This document shows, piece after piece, positions 28,398 through 37,714 of a DNA stretch of 64,000 bases. Each line of letters begins with the position of its first letter. Position 1 is the stretch's first letter. Source of the DNA: a virus; IMG/VR virus record IMGVR_UViG_3300046794_000123, positions 1 to 64,000 of that record, one strand, 5' to 3'. The notes under the pieces are model-generated. The model did not search any database and was not told the DNA's origin. It saw only the letters and a program-made list of their open reading frames with translations. Position numbers and translations under genes: made by a program.

Positions 28398-29995
28398 CGC
28401 TTTGCCTCAAGAAGTGCAACTGTGGAGCCAGTGAAACCGCCTTGTGCCGAGGAAAGGGTGATCGTGATCACCTGAGCCGCCCACGCTCCCAGACGCACGA
28501 ACGTCCCTGCCTGAACCTGATCACCCTGCAGCGTTGCCTGCACACTGCCATTCACCTTCAGCTGGAGGATGCCTGGCACTCGTGTGCCCGCTTCCGGGTT
28601 ACCAGTGCCGAGACACAAAGCGCCGATGAAGATGATGATGTCACCGCCCACGCTCTGGTACGTCACTGACTGATTGTTGGAAAACCCGCCCCACGAAGCG
28701 AGTGTCGATACTGCATTGTTGCCAATGCGCAGCGTATCGACCTGAGCGAAGCCAATCTTGGCCGTGGTGATCTGGGCATCTCCGATCTTGGCGTTCGTGA
28801 TCGATGCATCAGCGATCTTGGCGTTGGTAATGGCCGCATCGGCAATCTTCGCATTGGTGATCGTGGCATCACCGATCGCTGCATTGGTGATGCACACCTG
28901 CGGCACACCATTGACCGAGCCCACCCAGAACGGCTGCACACCGGGATACCCCGGCAACTGCACCGTGAACCGGTCAGCCAGAATGTTGAAGTAGCTGACG
29001 ACTGCGCCATTGGCTGCGGTTGAGTACAGACCAAACCCGGATACATAGCCGTTGTTGTCGATCTTGACGGCGTAATTCGCATACACACCATTGATCGAAC
29101 TCTGCTGAACGTTGATCGTGCTGGTGTGTCCATTGAGCGTCGTCGTCAGCGCCAGCATGGCAGACGCATTGGACTGGTTCGCCGCAGCCAGTGCCGTCTG
29201 TAGCGAAGTAATCGCAGCCGATGACACGTCCGTGTGGGCCTCGACCTGAGTGATCCGGGTCGACAGTGCCGAGTCTGCATCAGCACGGGCTTCTTGCTCA
29301 TCGAGGATGCTGGCCGTGTTCTGGCCGACATCGGCCACAACCACATCGATGCGCTTACCGATCGCCGTATCGGCATCGGCATAGGCGATCTTCGTCTCAT
29401 TGATGGCGACCGTGTTGGCGGCTGTTGTCGCCACCACCTGCTCGATCCGCTCACTAAGTGCCGACTCAGCATCGGCACGGGCGAGCTGCTCATCCTGAAT
29501 GGCCGCTACGTTCGCATCAATCCGGGCACCGACCGTATTGATCTTGATCGCCACCGACTCTTCATTGGTCTGCCGGATCGCCTTTTCTTCGGTGATCTCG
29601 GCCTCGAAGATGCTATCCGCGAGCTGGCGTGCCTCCACCTCGGCTTGAAGCACAGCATTGGCCGTGGTTTCGGCAGTGATCTGTGCCTGCGCCACGGCTT
29701 TCGCAATGACCGCATCGATCACTGCCTTTTCCAGCAGATCCTTGTCTGCCTGCGTCAGTCCTCCTGGGTCGCCCTTGAAAAACGGTACGAAATCGGTGCC
29801 CAGCGTCGAGCCATCCGGGCTGTAGAGCCGGATGACCAGATTCTTTGTCTCAAGCACCCCGGAAATGGGATCGTCTTCGAGAGCTGCCGACAGGACATTG
29901 GATTGGAGACCGAGCTGCATTTCCTCGGTCCCCAATCCAACAGCCAGTCCGGAAGTCTTGATGACGATCTGGGGATCATCCAGAACGTCACTCAT
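28394..29995 (-). CDS. Tail fibre / host-specificity protein with J-like C-terminal region
   Basis: 533 aa from the ATG at 29995. Residues ~60-290 are coiled coils with repeated blocks (DEQLARADAESALSERI, DEQEARADADSALSTRI). Next is a DUF1983-like segment of lambda gpJ type (NGYVSGFGLYSTAANG, NILADRFTV). It is followed by five near-identical units of ITNAKIADA type (about residues 380-425), and then a beta-rich tip. The repeats make a rigid shaft and the tip probably binds the receptor. Upstream ORF sequence is open but lacks a ribosome site. Confidence 0.8.
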   Translation of the reverse strand: MSDVLDDPQIVIKTSGLAVGLGTEEMQLGLQSNVLSAALEDDPISGVLETKNLVIRLYSPDGSTLGTDFVPFFKGDPGGLTQADKDLLEKAVIDAVIAKAVAQAQITAETTANAVLQAEVEARQLADSIFEAEITEEKAIRQTNEESVAIKINTVGARIDANVAAIQDEQLARADAESALSERIEQVVATTAANTVAINETKIAYADADTAIGKRIDVVVADVGQNTASILDEQEARADADSALSTRITQVEAHTDVSSAAITSLQTALAAANQSNASAMLALTTTLNGHTSTINVQQSSINGVYANYAVKIDNNGYVSGFGLYSTAANGAVVSYFNILADRFTVQLPGYPGVQPFWVGSVNGVPQVCITNAAIGDATITNAKIADAAITNAKIADASITNAKIGDAQITTAKIGFAQVDTLRIGNNAVSTLASWGGFSNNQSVTYQSVGGDIIIFIGALCLGTGNPEAGTRVPGILQLKVNGSVQATLQGDQVQAGTFVRLGAWAAQVITITLSSAQGGFTGSTVALLEAKR

Positions 29996-29997
29996 GG

Positions 29998-30315
29998 CTA
30001 TCCTTGTGTCACCGTGTCCAGCACGTCGATCTCTTCGGTGTTGGAGATCAACACATTGCCCGCCCCATCCGTCAGCCGGATGTCCATCAGATGGGGCATG
30101 ACCTTCCACTTGGTGGTGTCCGTGGTCGGCGCATAGATCCGGATCATACCGGTGGCCGGATCCAGAATCGAACAGATCATGTGCTGAACGAACTCGAAGT
30201 TCGTCTTCGTGCGCAAATCAGCAGCAAGGATGTACCCAGCAATCGGATACGGTTCACCCTTGTTGGTGATCTGCCCAGAGAAATCGAACGTCTGTCCGCG
30301 CTTGAACTTCACCAT
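29998..30315 (-). CDS. Small tail/baseplate-type protein
   Basis: 105 aa, beta-rich (GQTFDFSGQITNKGEPY, then AADLRTKTNFEF and MPHLMDIRLTDGAGNV). The pattern resembles the N-terminal adaptor domain of baseplate upper proteins, which connect fibres to the tail. It lies two bases before the 533-aa fibre gene and overlaps the peptidase-like gene by 7 bases, which supports a role attaching that fibre. Confidence 0.6.
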   Translation of the reverse strand: MVKFKRGQTFDFSGQITNKGEPYPIAGYILAADLRTKTNFEFVQHMICSILDPATGMIRIYAPTTDTTKWKVMPHLMDIRLTDGAGNVLISNTEEIDVLDTVTQG

Positions 30316-30767
30316 GCCAGCGTCCCTCCAGCAGCTTCACGCCGCAAAATGTCAGCAAGAAGGTTCGGACTATAGCGCCACGACTCCGGGAATCCCAGTG
30401 CACGGGCAACGGCTTCCGAGCAGAACCACTTGCACTTCTCACCTTCCTGCCGTGCCCACACGAACTGGAACAGGCCCAGTACATCGTAGCCTTGGCCTGC
30501 ATGCGCCTGGAACCAGGAAAGAGAAGCTGCCTCCTCTTCAGGTGTCGTCGGGATCTCGATCACATCCCAGTCAGCCGGATCGAGATCGACGATCTTCTGA
30601 CGCACGCCACCGTCGAGGTAGGCCGAGCTCCAGCACACTGCCCTGCCGTTCTCTTCAGCAACGACCAGCTCGCAGTGCGAGTACGGACCCACCGTCCACC
30701 ACTTCGTGAGCACGCCCAGCCAGCCCTTCACACCTGGATGACGACCCTTGAAAAACGCAATTTTCAT
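30309..30767 (-). CDS. Permuted NlpC/P60-type (YiiX/LRAT-like) cysteine peptidase/amidase
   Basis: 152 aa. PYSHCELVV (His31) comes first and KWFCSEAVARALG (Cys116) near the end. The order His then Cys is that of the circularly permuted papain-like YiiX/LRAT group rather than classic NlpC/P60. Within the fibre cassette it could trim peptidoglycan or cell-surface peptides during entry, or act on a host lipid-linked substrate. The fold is fairly clear; the substrate is unknown. Confidence 0.65.
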   Translation of the reverse strand: MKIAFFKGRHPGVKGWLGVLTKWWTVGPYSHCELVVAEENGRAVCWSSAYLDGGVRQKIVDLDPADWDVIEIPTTPEEEAASLSWFQAHAGQGYDVLGLFQFVWARQEGEKCKWFCSEAVARALGFPESWRYSPNLLADILRREAAGGTLAW

Positions 30768-30775
30768 GTGTGCCC

Positions 30776-31261
30776 TTATTCAATCGATTTAGCGGCCATG
30801 TTGATAGCGTCGATGATCGAGTCATAAGACGCCTGCGCCACAGCCGCCGAGGTTGCGGTGATGATTTCGTACTTGCGCATACGCAAGGCACCGATCTGGG
30901 ACAGTGCCGCCTTCAGGTTGGTGGCTTGCACGAGAATCAGGTCAGCTGCCTGCTGGTTCGACATGCCGGACGGAACCGCAAAGCCCGTCACCCACGGACC
31001 AGGATCACCCACGTAATCGGCATCCTTGAACGCTTGGGCTGCTGCTTCCCGTGACAGGTATTCCTGCTGAAAGCGGGTCCAGTTCGAGTAGATCTCAGCG
31101 ACGAGACCGTCGATGGCTGTCGGATAAATGTCCTGCAGATACGCGAGCCAGGCAGGATCACTGTCCGCCACGAGGGTGCTGCTGCCATCGTCGGCCACTG
31201 CCCACACATGGTGGGCATCCGTTTGGCCGGTCGATGGGTTGATGGCCATTAGATACTTCAT
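30776..31261 (-). CDS. Protein following the long tail fibre
   Basis: 161 aa. The N-terminus is beta-rich with a short aromatic pattern (MAINPSTGQTDAHHVWAV); the rest is helical (SREAAAQAFKDADYV, ASYDSIIDAINMAAKSIE). It overlaps the 1139-aa fibre stop by 4 bases. The position suggests a fibre assembly chaperone, but no family is recognised. Confidence 0.6.
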   Translation of the reverse strand: MKYLMAINPSTGQTDAHHVWAVADDGSSTLVADSDPAWLAYLQDIYPTAIDGLVAEIYSNWTRFQQEYLSREAAAQAFKDADYVGDPGPWVTGFAVPSGMSNQQAADLILVQATNLKAALSQIGALRMRKYEIITATSAAVAQASYDSIIDAINMAAKSIE

Positions 31262-34200
31262 GCTGCATTCCTCATCTCAAGTGCTGCGATGCGTGCATTT
31301 GCGTTATCGAGCTTGTCAGCGAGTTCTTTCACCGCCTCGATCAGCGGAGCCACGAGATCGTTGTACGAGACGCCCAGGTACTTCTCCTTGGTTCCTGCAC
31401 CGTGGTTCTCGTTGACGCAGTACGGGAACACTTCCCGGACTTCCTGAGCGATCACCCCGTAGTGCTTCTCGCCGTTTGCCTTGTACGCGTACGAAACACC
31501 CCGGATCGAGCGGATCTTGTCGAGCGAGTCAGACAGGTCCTGAATGTCTTCCTTCAGATTACGGTCCGACCCCTGCGAACCTGCGCCGGCCGCCGTGATC
31601 GTGAAGCGACCCAGTTCCGCCGTGTTGGCATTGTTGACGGTACGGAACACGAAGCCGCCACTGCCCAGCCCCTGGTTGTTGACCAGGCAAGTCTCGCCCG
31701 TGCCCACGTCATTCCAGACAAACTTGCCCCCTTGGGACGAGTAGTTCAGGCCGAAGTTGGCAGCAACTGAAACGCCCCCGCCGAACTGAGCGCCCGCAGA
31801 TCTTGAAGCCGGGTCAGTCACGCCACCAACGCTATTTGCCGAGGCAGCAACGCCTGCCGAGTTTGCGTAGTTCACGCTGAAGTTGGCGGGATTCCACACC
31901 AACATGTTCGCGCCGTCATTGCTGCCCCACATCCAGCTGGGCTGTCCGGCCTGTCCGGAGAAGTTCCATGTCGAGTCGGTACCGCTAGCGAGACGAAGGT
32001 GAAGCGCGGTGTAGATCGAACCGTTAGTCTGTGCCGGACTCGGCAGGTTGCCGGTATCCCACGGCGTGACACCTGCCCAAGTCGGACGAGCACGAGGCAG
32101 ATTCAGTACGCCCCCATCGCTGAGCGACATGTTGATCGCATTGTTCGCGTTATTAACCCACTCCCACTGCTGCGGGGAACCATTGACCCGCATGTGCGGC
32201 GCATAGCCACCCGACCCCCGCATGTAGAACAGTTTCGAGAGAACGCCTGCTCCCGAGTAGTCAACGATCATGTTCCCTTGGAACGTGTGTGACGCCGCAG
32301 CGTACGTCAGGTTGCCCTGCCCCGACGCAGCGGCACCACCCGTAGAGATAATGCGCGAGTCATAATCCGTGCCCAGACCCGAGCTATGGAAGTCGAGCAG
32401 AGCAGTGGTAGTGGCGGCAGCACCAAGCTCGATGTTGCCGCCGTTGATCTGCACACCCCCTTCGAACGTGTGACTGCCCACTGCACTGATCGTGTAGCGT
32501 AGGGTGGCCCCCGTGTAGAAAGTCAAGGCCGGGGCAGTAGTAGCGCCGATCGCCTGAGTACTGAGACGAGTCTCTCCCGGCACGACCAAAAGTTGACCAA
32601 GGGTCGCGTTGTTTGTATCTGCGTTGGAGTAGGCGTTGTAGTTCGCCTGAGTACCCGCACCATTCGGAATCGCGCCTACCACGGTGGGGCTGTCCGGAGT
32701 GGTCGTCTGGAACAGCAGCCGGTTTGCAACCGTGGCGTTCGACATATCGCCCCGGATACGCCGAGCCGCACCGGAGAACGTCAGATCCCCGGCAAGCGTG
32801 GTCAGGCCCGTGCTTCGTGCGATCTTCAGCGGCGTATCGATGAGCGTTCCGCTGTCGTCGTAGCGATTAATGCTGAAGTCGGAGCCCGCGTTTGCGCCGG
32901 CTTCAGTAGCGTTGTTCCGGCCCACCCTCCAGCGATTGAGCATCGCCTTAGAGAACATGACCGACGACTGCGCCCCATCCACGGTGGAGAGTGTCAGCAG
33001 TGCATCCGCCGCAGCCTTGTCGACAGTCACGTTACCGGCGACGTTCACGCTGCCAGTTACGGCCGTGTTGCCGCCGACCTGAAGCACGGACGTACCATCA
33101 TCTACGATCGTGCCGATCAGCTTGCGATTGACGCGCCGGTCCATACAGTTGCCTGCTGCGACATCTACCATAGTCGCACTCCGGCCAACCAGTGTCACCC
33201 ACTCGGCACGGTTGAGCGTAATGGTCTGATAAAGCGCCCCGGCGAAGGCGAACTGAGATCCGTCAGCTGGCAGCGCCAAGGTGAGCGGGCCGACCCCAAC
33301 GTTGAAGAACGTGAGGGTGCGTCCGTTCAGGAACTGGATTGCCGTGAAGAGCGTCAGCGTACCGGCCGTCGCTTTCGACCACTTGACCGCCTTACCAACG
33401 AACGTTGGGTCGATGTCTTGATCTGCCGACAGCGAGACGACACCGCTGAATTGCAAACCGGATGCAGCGATCGCACTGGCTGCTGCCGCAAGTTCACTGG
33501 CATACGCTGCAGTTGCACTCTGCCCCGCCGCTGTTGCGCTACCCGCTGCTGCAACTTCGTGATCATGAGCCAGACCTTCGCTGACTGCTGCTGCCTGCTT
33601 CGACCCATCCGCCGCAGTAGCCGAGAGCGCCGCTGCTTGCTTCGATCCGTCTGCCGCCGCTGCACTGTCCGCAGCTGCCGTCTTAAAGCCATCCGCTGCT
33701 GAGGCGCTTGCTGCCGCAGCAGTCTGGCTGACAAGGGCGGCCGCAGCACTTCCCGAAGCGGCCGAGGCGGCTGCTGTCGCATTGGCGGCCTGGGTGATCG
33801 CTGTCTCATCCTGATCATGCCAACCATCCGACTGGTAGACACGCATCATGTTGGTGACAGTGTTGAAGTATTCGGCACCCACCGCCAGTGGATCGCCGTT
33901 GTTGTCGGTCGTTGGGTCAGCCGCCTTCTTGCCCAAATAGAGGGCATTCATCGTCGAGAGGATGCCCTGAACCAGAGAGAGAGAACTGGCAGCGTCCGCC
34001 GCCGATGCAGCGGTATTCGTCTCACTTACCTTAGATTTGGTCTCGCTGTCCTTGGCATTGAGTTCACTGGTTCGGGCCTTTGCTTCGCTGTCCGCAGCCG
34101 CAGTTTGCGAAACCAATGCTGCCGCTTCTGAATCAGAAGCATTGGTTTCGCTCAACTGGGCGTGTTGCTCTGCGAGCTCGGCCGCAATCCTGGCTGTGTC

Positions 34201-34677
34201 CGAACCAGCGGCGCTTTGTGCAGCAGCCACTTTCGAGGCATCGGCATTCGCCTCAGAGAGAGCTGCCGCCCGCTGCGAAGCAGCTGCTGCGACTTCGCTG
34301 TCCGCGGCATTCGCTTCCGAGAGTGCGGCAGCTTGTTGGCTGGCGAGTGCTGCTGCCGCCTGTGCCGTTGCCCCAGCTTCGTGCTCTGCCGCTGCCAGTT
34401 CCGAGGCATGTGCCGCAGCCTCACTGGCCGCTGCTGCCATCTGGCTGGCCAGTGCCTCAGCCGCTTTGGCGATCGCCGTCTGCTCGGCGGCGAGCGTCGT
34501 AGCCATGGCAGCCTGAATGTCCCCGACAAGGCCATCCACGTTCTGCTCAAGGTACACGATGATGGGGAGCTTCTCGGACACCGACTTCACGATGTCGTAT
34601 GCCGTCCCCACCATCTTGTCCACGGGCAGCGTGTTGCTGCTGCTACCTCGCCGGTCAAGGGTGCTTCGGATGCCCAT
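31258..34677 (-). CDS. Long tail fibre with S74-type self-cleaving chaperone
   Basis: 1139 aa from the ATG at 34677, preceded by GGTGGA and two bases after the adaptor gene; an ATG four codons upstream is a weaker choice. Residues ~50-440 are heptad-like Ala/Ser/Glu repeats (EAAALVSQTAAA type). A beta-rich shaft and tip follow (450-1020). The C-terminal intramolecular chaperone begins with SDRNLKEDI; Ser1037 is the expected nucleophile for self-release after trimerisation. N4 has unrelated tail sheath and appendage proteins, so host recognition here has been replaced. Confidence 0.85.
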   Translation of the reverse strand: MGIRSTLDRRGSSSNTLPVDKMVGTAYDIVKSVSEKLPIIVYLEQNVDGLVGDIQAAMATTLAAEQTAIAKAAEALASQMAAAASEAAAHASELAAAEHEAGATAQAAAALASQQAAALSEANAADSEVAAAASQRAAALSEANADASKVAAAQSAAGSDTARIAAELAEQHAQLSETNASDSEAAALVSQTAAADSEAKARTSELNAKDSETKSKVSETNTAASAADAASSLSLVQGILSTMNALYLGKKAADPTTDNNGDPLAVGAEYFNTVTNMMRVYQSDGWHDQDETAITQAANATAAASAASGSAAAALVSQTAAAASASAADGFKTAAADSAAAADGSKQAAALSATAADGSKQAAAVSEGLAHDHEVAAAGSATAAGQSATAAYASELAAAASAIAASGLQFSGVVSLSADQDIDPTFVGKAVKWSKATAGTLTLFTAIQFLNGRTLTFFNVGVGPLTLALPADGSQFAFAGALYQTITLNRAEWVTLVGRSATMVDVAAGNCMDRRVNRKLIGTIVDDGTSVLQVGGNTAVTGSVNVAGNVTVDKAAADALLTLSTVDGAQSSVMFSKAMLNRWRVGRNNATEAGANAGSDFSINRYDDSGTLIDTPLKIARSTGLTTLAGDLTFSGAARRIRGDMSNATVANRLLFQTTTPDSPTVVGAIPNGAGTQANYNAYSNADTNNATLGQLLVVPGETRLSTQAIGATTAPALTFYTGATLRYTISAVGSHTFEGGVQINGGNIELGAAATTTALLDFHSSGLGTDYDSRIISTGGAAASGQGNLTYAAASHTFQGNMIVDYSGAGVLSKLFYMRGSGGYAPHMRVNGSPQQWEWVNNANNAINMSLSDGGVLNLPRARPTWAGVTPWDTGNLPSPAQTNGSIYTALHLRLASGTDSTWNFSGQAGQPSWMWGSNDGANMLVWNPANFSVNYANSAGVAASANSVGGVTDPASRSAGAQFGGGVSVAANFGLNYSSQGGKFVWNDVGTGETCLVNNQGLGSGGFVFRTVNNANTAELGRFTITAAGAGSQGSDRNLKEDIQDLSDSLDKIRSIRGVSYAYKANGEKHYGVIAQEVREVFPYCVNENHGAGTKEKYLGVSYNDLVAPLIEAVKELADKLDNANARIAALEMRNAA

Positions 34678-34679
34678 AA

Positions 34680-35381
34680 TTATTTCCACCCATTGCGTTG
34701 GAATCGGTTGTTGGTCTGTGACTGGGACTGGCCTACCAGATCCAGGGAGATCACCTCAGCGCAGGTCGCCTCGAACGCTGCCAAGTGTCCCTGGCTCATC
34801 ACCTGTGCTTCCTGTGTCTGAGGCTTACCGAAAGCCCGGTACGCGATCCAGGAACGAAGAGCAGGAACAAGGACATCCGGCAGGTCGATCTCCTGCGTCA
34901 GATCTTCGAGCATGAGCAGTGGGTGCTTGGCCTGATAGGTGGCCGACAGCGCCTGCCCCGTCACCGGGTTCGGCACCTGCAAGACATTGAACTGGGGAGT
35001 AAACACCGAACGATGGTCGCTCTCGTTGTTCAGCGGCAACTCCCCACACTCACTGAAGACCGACATGATCCGGAGCACGTCCTCCTGAAACGGCTCCTCG
35101 AACGTGTCACGGATGTAGAGGTACGGCTGCGTGGAGATGCCAGCCTGCGACTGCGCGAACTTGAGCAGCAGGTGGTAGTTCGTAATCGAGTCGACCAGAT
35201 CGAGCACGACATCGCTCTGCTTCAGTACAAAGCGGGTGTAGAGCTTGAGCAGTCCCTCGTTGGTGAAGCGGATGATCGACTCTTTGCCGGCATCGGTAAT
35301 GATGCCGTCCCCGTCTTGGGCGAGAGAGAGGGTCGACAACTCTCCGAAGGAGAGGTCGGCAAACAACTCCGAGATATTCAT
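34680..35381 (-). CDS. Head-tail adaptor (N4 gp67-like)
   Basis: 233 aa. It starts MNISELFADLSFGELSTLSL and contains ITNYHLLLKFAQSQAG, features I associate with the gp67 family of N4-like phages. It lies between terminase and fibre genes. Predicted to join the portal to the tail; the size is normal for the family. Confidence 0.75.
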   Translation of the reverse strand: MNISELFADLSFGELSTLSLAQDGDGIITDAGKESIIRFTNEGLLKLYTRFVLKQSDVVLDLVDSITNYHLLLKFAQSQAGISTQPYLYIRDTFEEPFQEDVLRIMSVFSECGELPLNNESDHRSVFTPQFNVLQVPNPVTGQALSATYQAKHPLLMLEDLTQEIDLPDVLVPALRSWIAYRAFGKPQTQEAQVMSQGHLAAFEATCAEVISLDLVGQSQSQTNNRFQRNGWK

Positions 35382-35389
35382 TCAAGACC

Positions 35390-36979
35390 TCACACGATAT
35401 AACTCGACAACCCACTGGGCTCGGAATGCTGCTCCTCGTCCTCGTAGATCTGCACTTCATCAGGGGTGGCCGGCACAGAGTCGGAAGGCTTCCACGGCTT
35501 GAGGAACGCCAGCATGGACACGGTGTCCACGAAGTCGTCTTTGCCTTTGATGCCCGACGATGTGACCAGCTTGATCTGGCCCATAGCCAGACCCATGATG
35601 ACGCTCGACTTCATCTCTGTCGGGAAGAACATCTTCCCCACCTTGAACCAAGGAACAACAAGATTGAAGCGGGAGAGCTTGTCGGTGATTGGGCGTATGC
35701 CAGGAGAGCCACTCTTCTCAGAGCTCGCAAAACTGAACCAGATATTCCTGTTGATCTGTTCGTTCTGGAGCCAGGAGATGAAGCCCTGCTGCTGTCCCGT
35801 GATCTCGATGCCTACCTGCTGCGGTTTGTACTGCTGAACGAGACGGAATAAATCATTGACCGTCTTGTCCATCTTCTGGCGTTCCATGACGCCATCGACC
35901 CAGAACCAGTCGCCGTTGGAATTGTATGCCCAAACACTGATGACGGAGTAGTCAGCCGTGGTTTTTTCGCTGGTGGCGAAGTCCGTGGTGATATAGAAGT
36001 TGAAACTGCTGCGGTTCTGCAACAGGTTCTGTCGGCTGTACCAGCGGATCTCCTCGTCCATCACGAGCCGTTCTTCATCCGAGCTGATACGCAGCATCAA
36101 CTCCTGCATGAACGCTGCCACCTTGCCGGTGAGCACGGCCAGGTCGTACTGCTCCTTGACGAACTTGTAGGTGAAGCGATCCGGCCAGGCCCCGACGAAT
36201 TCCTCCTCGGTGCAGGGAAAGCGCTCACAGACGGGCCACACGTTCACGTCCCACGCACCCGACTCGACCGCTTCAATGAGGATGTCCTCCTTGTTGAACG
36301 GCGTGCCGTTGAAGATGATCTTGCGTTTGGTCGGGTCGAGCGCGTGGTTTACGCCCTTGTAGACCGTGTCCTTGATCGCCTGCATGGCGGCCTTGGACTT
36401 CGAGTCGTCATCACTCACGAGGTCATCGAGCACGCACAGCTTCGGGCGCTTGCCGAAGATCTTCGTCCCTCGGATACCGGTCTTCGCACCGAACATCTTG
36501 ATGCCGAGTCGGTGCCCATCCTTGGACTGGAACTCCAGGTAGTTGTCAGTGAAGGTGGCCTTCGGGATCCAGTGCTGGAGAAACTCCGAGTTGTTGTAAC
36601 GGAACTCGATGTTTTTCCGGGCGCTCTTCACCCCGTTGTCCATGGAGTCGGACACGTAGATCATCGCCTCGACCTTACCGAAACCGGGCAGGTAGCCGAA
36701 GACTGCTAGGAACAGGGAAAAATACTCGAAGAACAGAGTGGTTTTCGCTGCACCCCGGAAACACAGGTTTGCAATGTAGTCCGACCGGGATTCAACTACC
36801 TTGTCCAGCATCTTCAAGTGGACTGGCGGAGTTTTATGAGATTCACCCTGCTCGCCGTTGACGAGCTTGATGAAGTTCATAAAAGTCAGCGCAAACTCAC
36901 TCGGTGTATAGCTTGGACTGTTCAATTCGTGGTAGTTGACCTGATCGAGCCATTGATCTAGCTCTTGTTTGATCAGCAT
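35390..36979 (-). CDS. terL: Terminase large subunit (N4 gp68-like)
   Basis: 529 aa, normal for the family. ATPase: variant Walker A FRGAAKTT at residues 74-81 with Arg75 and Lys79. Walker B is LCVLDDL at 181-187. Nuclease: FYITTDFATSEK with Asp333, an IEITG strand, and KDDFVDTVSM late in the protein, giving the RNase H-like acidic set. It packages DNA through the portal. The start overlaps the gp69-like stop by one base. Confidence 0.92.
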   Translation of the reverse strand: MLIKQELDQWLDQVNYHELNSPSYTPSEFALTFMNFIKLVNGEQGESHKTPPVHLKMLDKVVESRSDYIANLCFRGAAKTTLFFEYFSLFLAVFGYLPGFGKVEAMIYVSDSMDNGVKSARKNIEFRYNNSEFLQHWIPKATFTDNYLEFQSKDGHRLGIKMFGAKTGIRGTKIFGKRPKLCVLDDLVSDDDSKSKAAMQAIKDTVYKGVNHALDPTKRKIIFNGTPFNKEDILIEAVESGAWDVNVWPVCERFPCTEEEFVGAWPDRFTYKFVKEQYDLAVLTGKVAAFMQELMLRISSDEERLVMDEEIRWYSRQNLLQNRSSFNFYITTDFATSEKTTADYSVISVWAYNSNGDWFWVDGVMERQKMDKTVNDLFRLVQQYKPQQVGIEITGQQQGFISWLQNEQINRNIWFSFASSEKSGSPGIRPITDKLSRFNLVVPWFKVGKMFFPTEMKSSVIMGLAMGQIKLVTSSGIKGKDDFVDTVSMLAFLKPWKPSDSVPATPDEVQIYEDEEQHSEPSGLSSYIV

Positions 36980-37668
36980 CAGGGGATCTCTTTGGCCTCC
37001 ACGTCGATAACTTCCACCAGACGTTGTGCTGCGATGTCTTTTGCGGTGGCTCCATTGGCAATGAGTTCTTGTTGTTGCTGACTCATCTTGCTCAACATCT
37101 CCTTGAGTTCGGTCATTCCTGAACTCTCCTTCAGGTCAATCGGCAGAACACCGACTGCTTCCTTGGGTTTAGCCAAGTGAGTGAGCAGTGAGTTGGCGGC
37201 TTCCTGCCTAACCTTCTCACTCATCGCAGTTCGCATCAGGGTGGCTTGGGTCGTGATCGCCTCCTGATACAGGTGGTTGTTCATCACCCAGCTCGGGACG
37301 ATGGTCTGTTCCAGAATCAGGTTGACCAGCTTGCCCTTGGCGTACGCCGAGACGTAGGAGCTGATCGTCTTCTCGTCGCAGCCCTTCTGCACCAGCGCCT
37401 GGTAGCGGGCCGGGAAGGTCTTGAAGTAGGCGTCCTTGTTCGAGTCGCCCATCACCTTGTAGGAGACGAAGGCCACCGCATGGACGTAGTCCTCGGCCTT
37501 GAACTTGCCCTCCTTCAGCACGGACGTGTAGCTGATGAAGTTGTTGCGTACCTGCTCCGCGACCAGCGGGTCGGCTGCGATGTTGTTGACCAGATCGACC
37601 AGCTGCTGGCTGATCGAGCTCTTGAGCGTGGGCGGTACCGCCCGCACCACCATGTCTTGCGTCAGCAT
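36979..37668 (-). CDS. Probable terminase small subunit (N4 gp69-like)
   Basis: 229 aa, all-helical, directly upstream of and coupled to terL. In N4-like phages this slot is held by gp69, usually considered the DNA-recognising packaging partner. A coiled-coil end (ELKEMLSKMSQQQQELIA) could mediate oligomerisation. There is no clear helix-turn-helix by eye, so the small-terminase role is inferred from context. Confidence 0.7.
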   Translation of the reverse strand: MLTQDMVVRAVPPTLKSSISQQLVDLVNNIAADPLVAEQVRNNFISYTSVLKEGKFKAEDYVHAVAFVSYKVMGDSNKDAYFKTFPARYQALVQKGCDEKTISSYVSAYAKGKLVNLILEQTIVPSWVMNNHLYQEAITTQATLMRTAMSEKVRQEAANSLLTHLAKPKEAVGVLPIDLKESSGMTELKEMLSKMSQQQQELIANGATAKDIAAQRLVEVIDVEAKEIP

Positions 37669-37685
37669 TGGATACTCCGTAAACA

Positions 37686-37712
37686 GAAACGGGCCACCGG
37701 AGTGGCCCTTGG
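37686..37712 (-). terminator. Hairpin between the Gp49-like gene and terminase small subunit
   Basis: GGGCCAC, loop CGGA or TCCG, GTGGCCC: a perfect 7-bp stem. On the minus strand it is followed by GTTTCTGTTTAC. A weak terminator or attenuator ahead of the packaging genes. Confidence 0.55.
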
Positions 37713-37714
37713 TC

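Noticed and set aside
28750-28870. Tandem DNA repeats that might be a CRISPR array
   Set aside because: They are in frame within the fibre gene and encode the ITNAKIADA-type shaft repeats.
33430-34510. Dense Ala/Ser-rich repeats that might be a mobile or satellite element
   Set aside because: They encode the coiled-coil shaft of the long tail fibre, with frame preserved.
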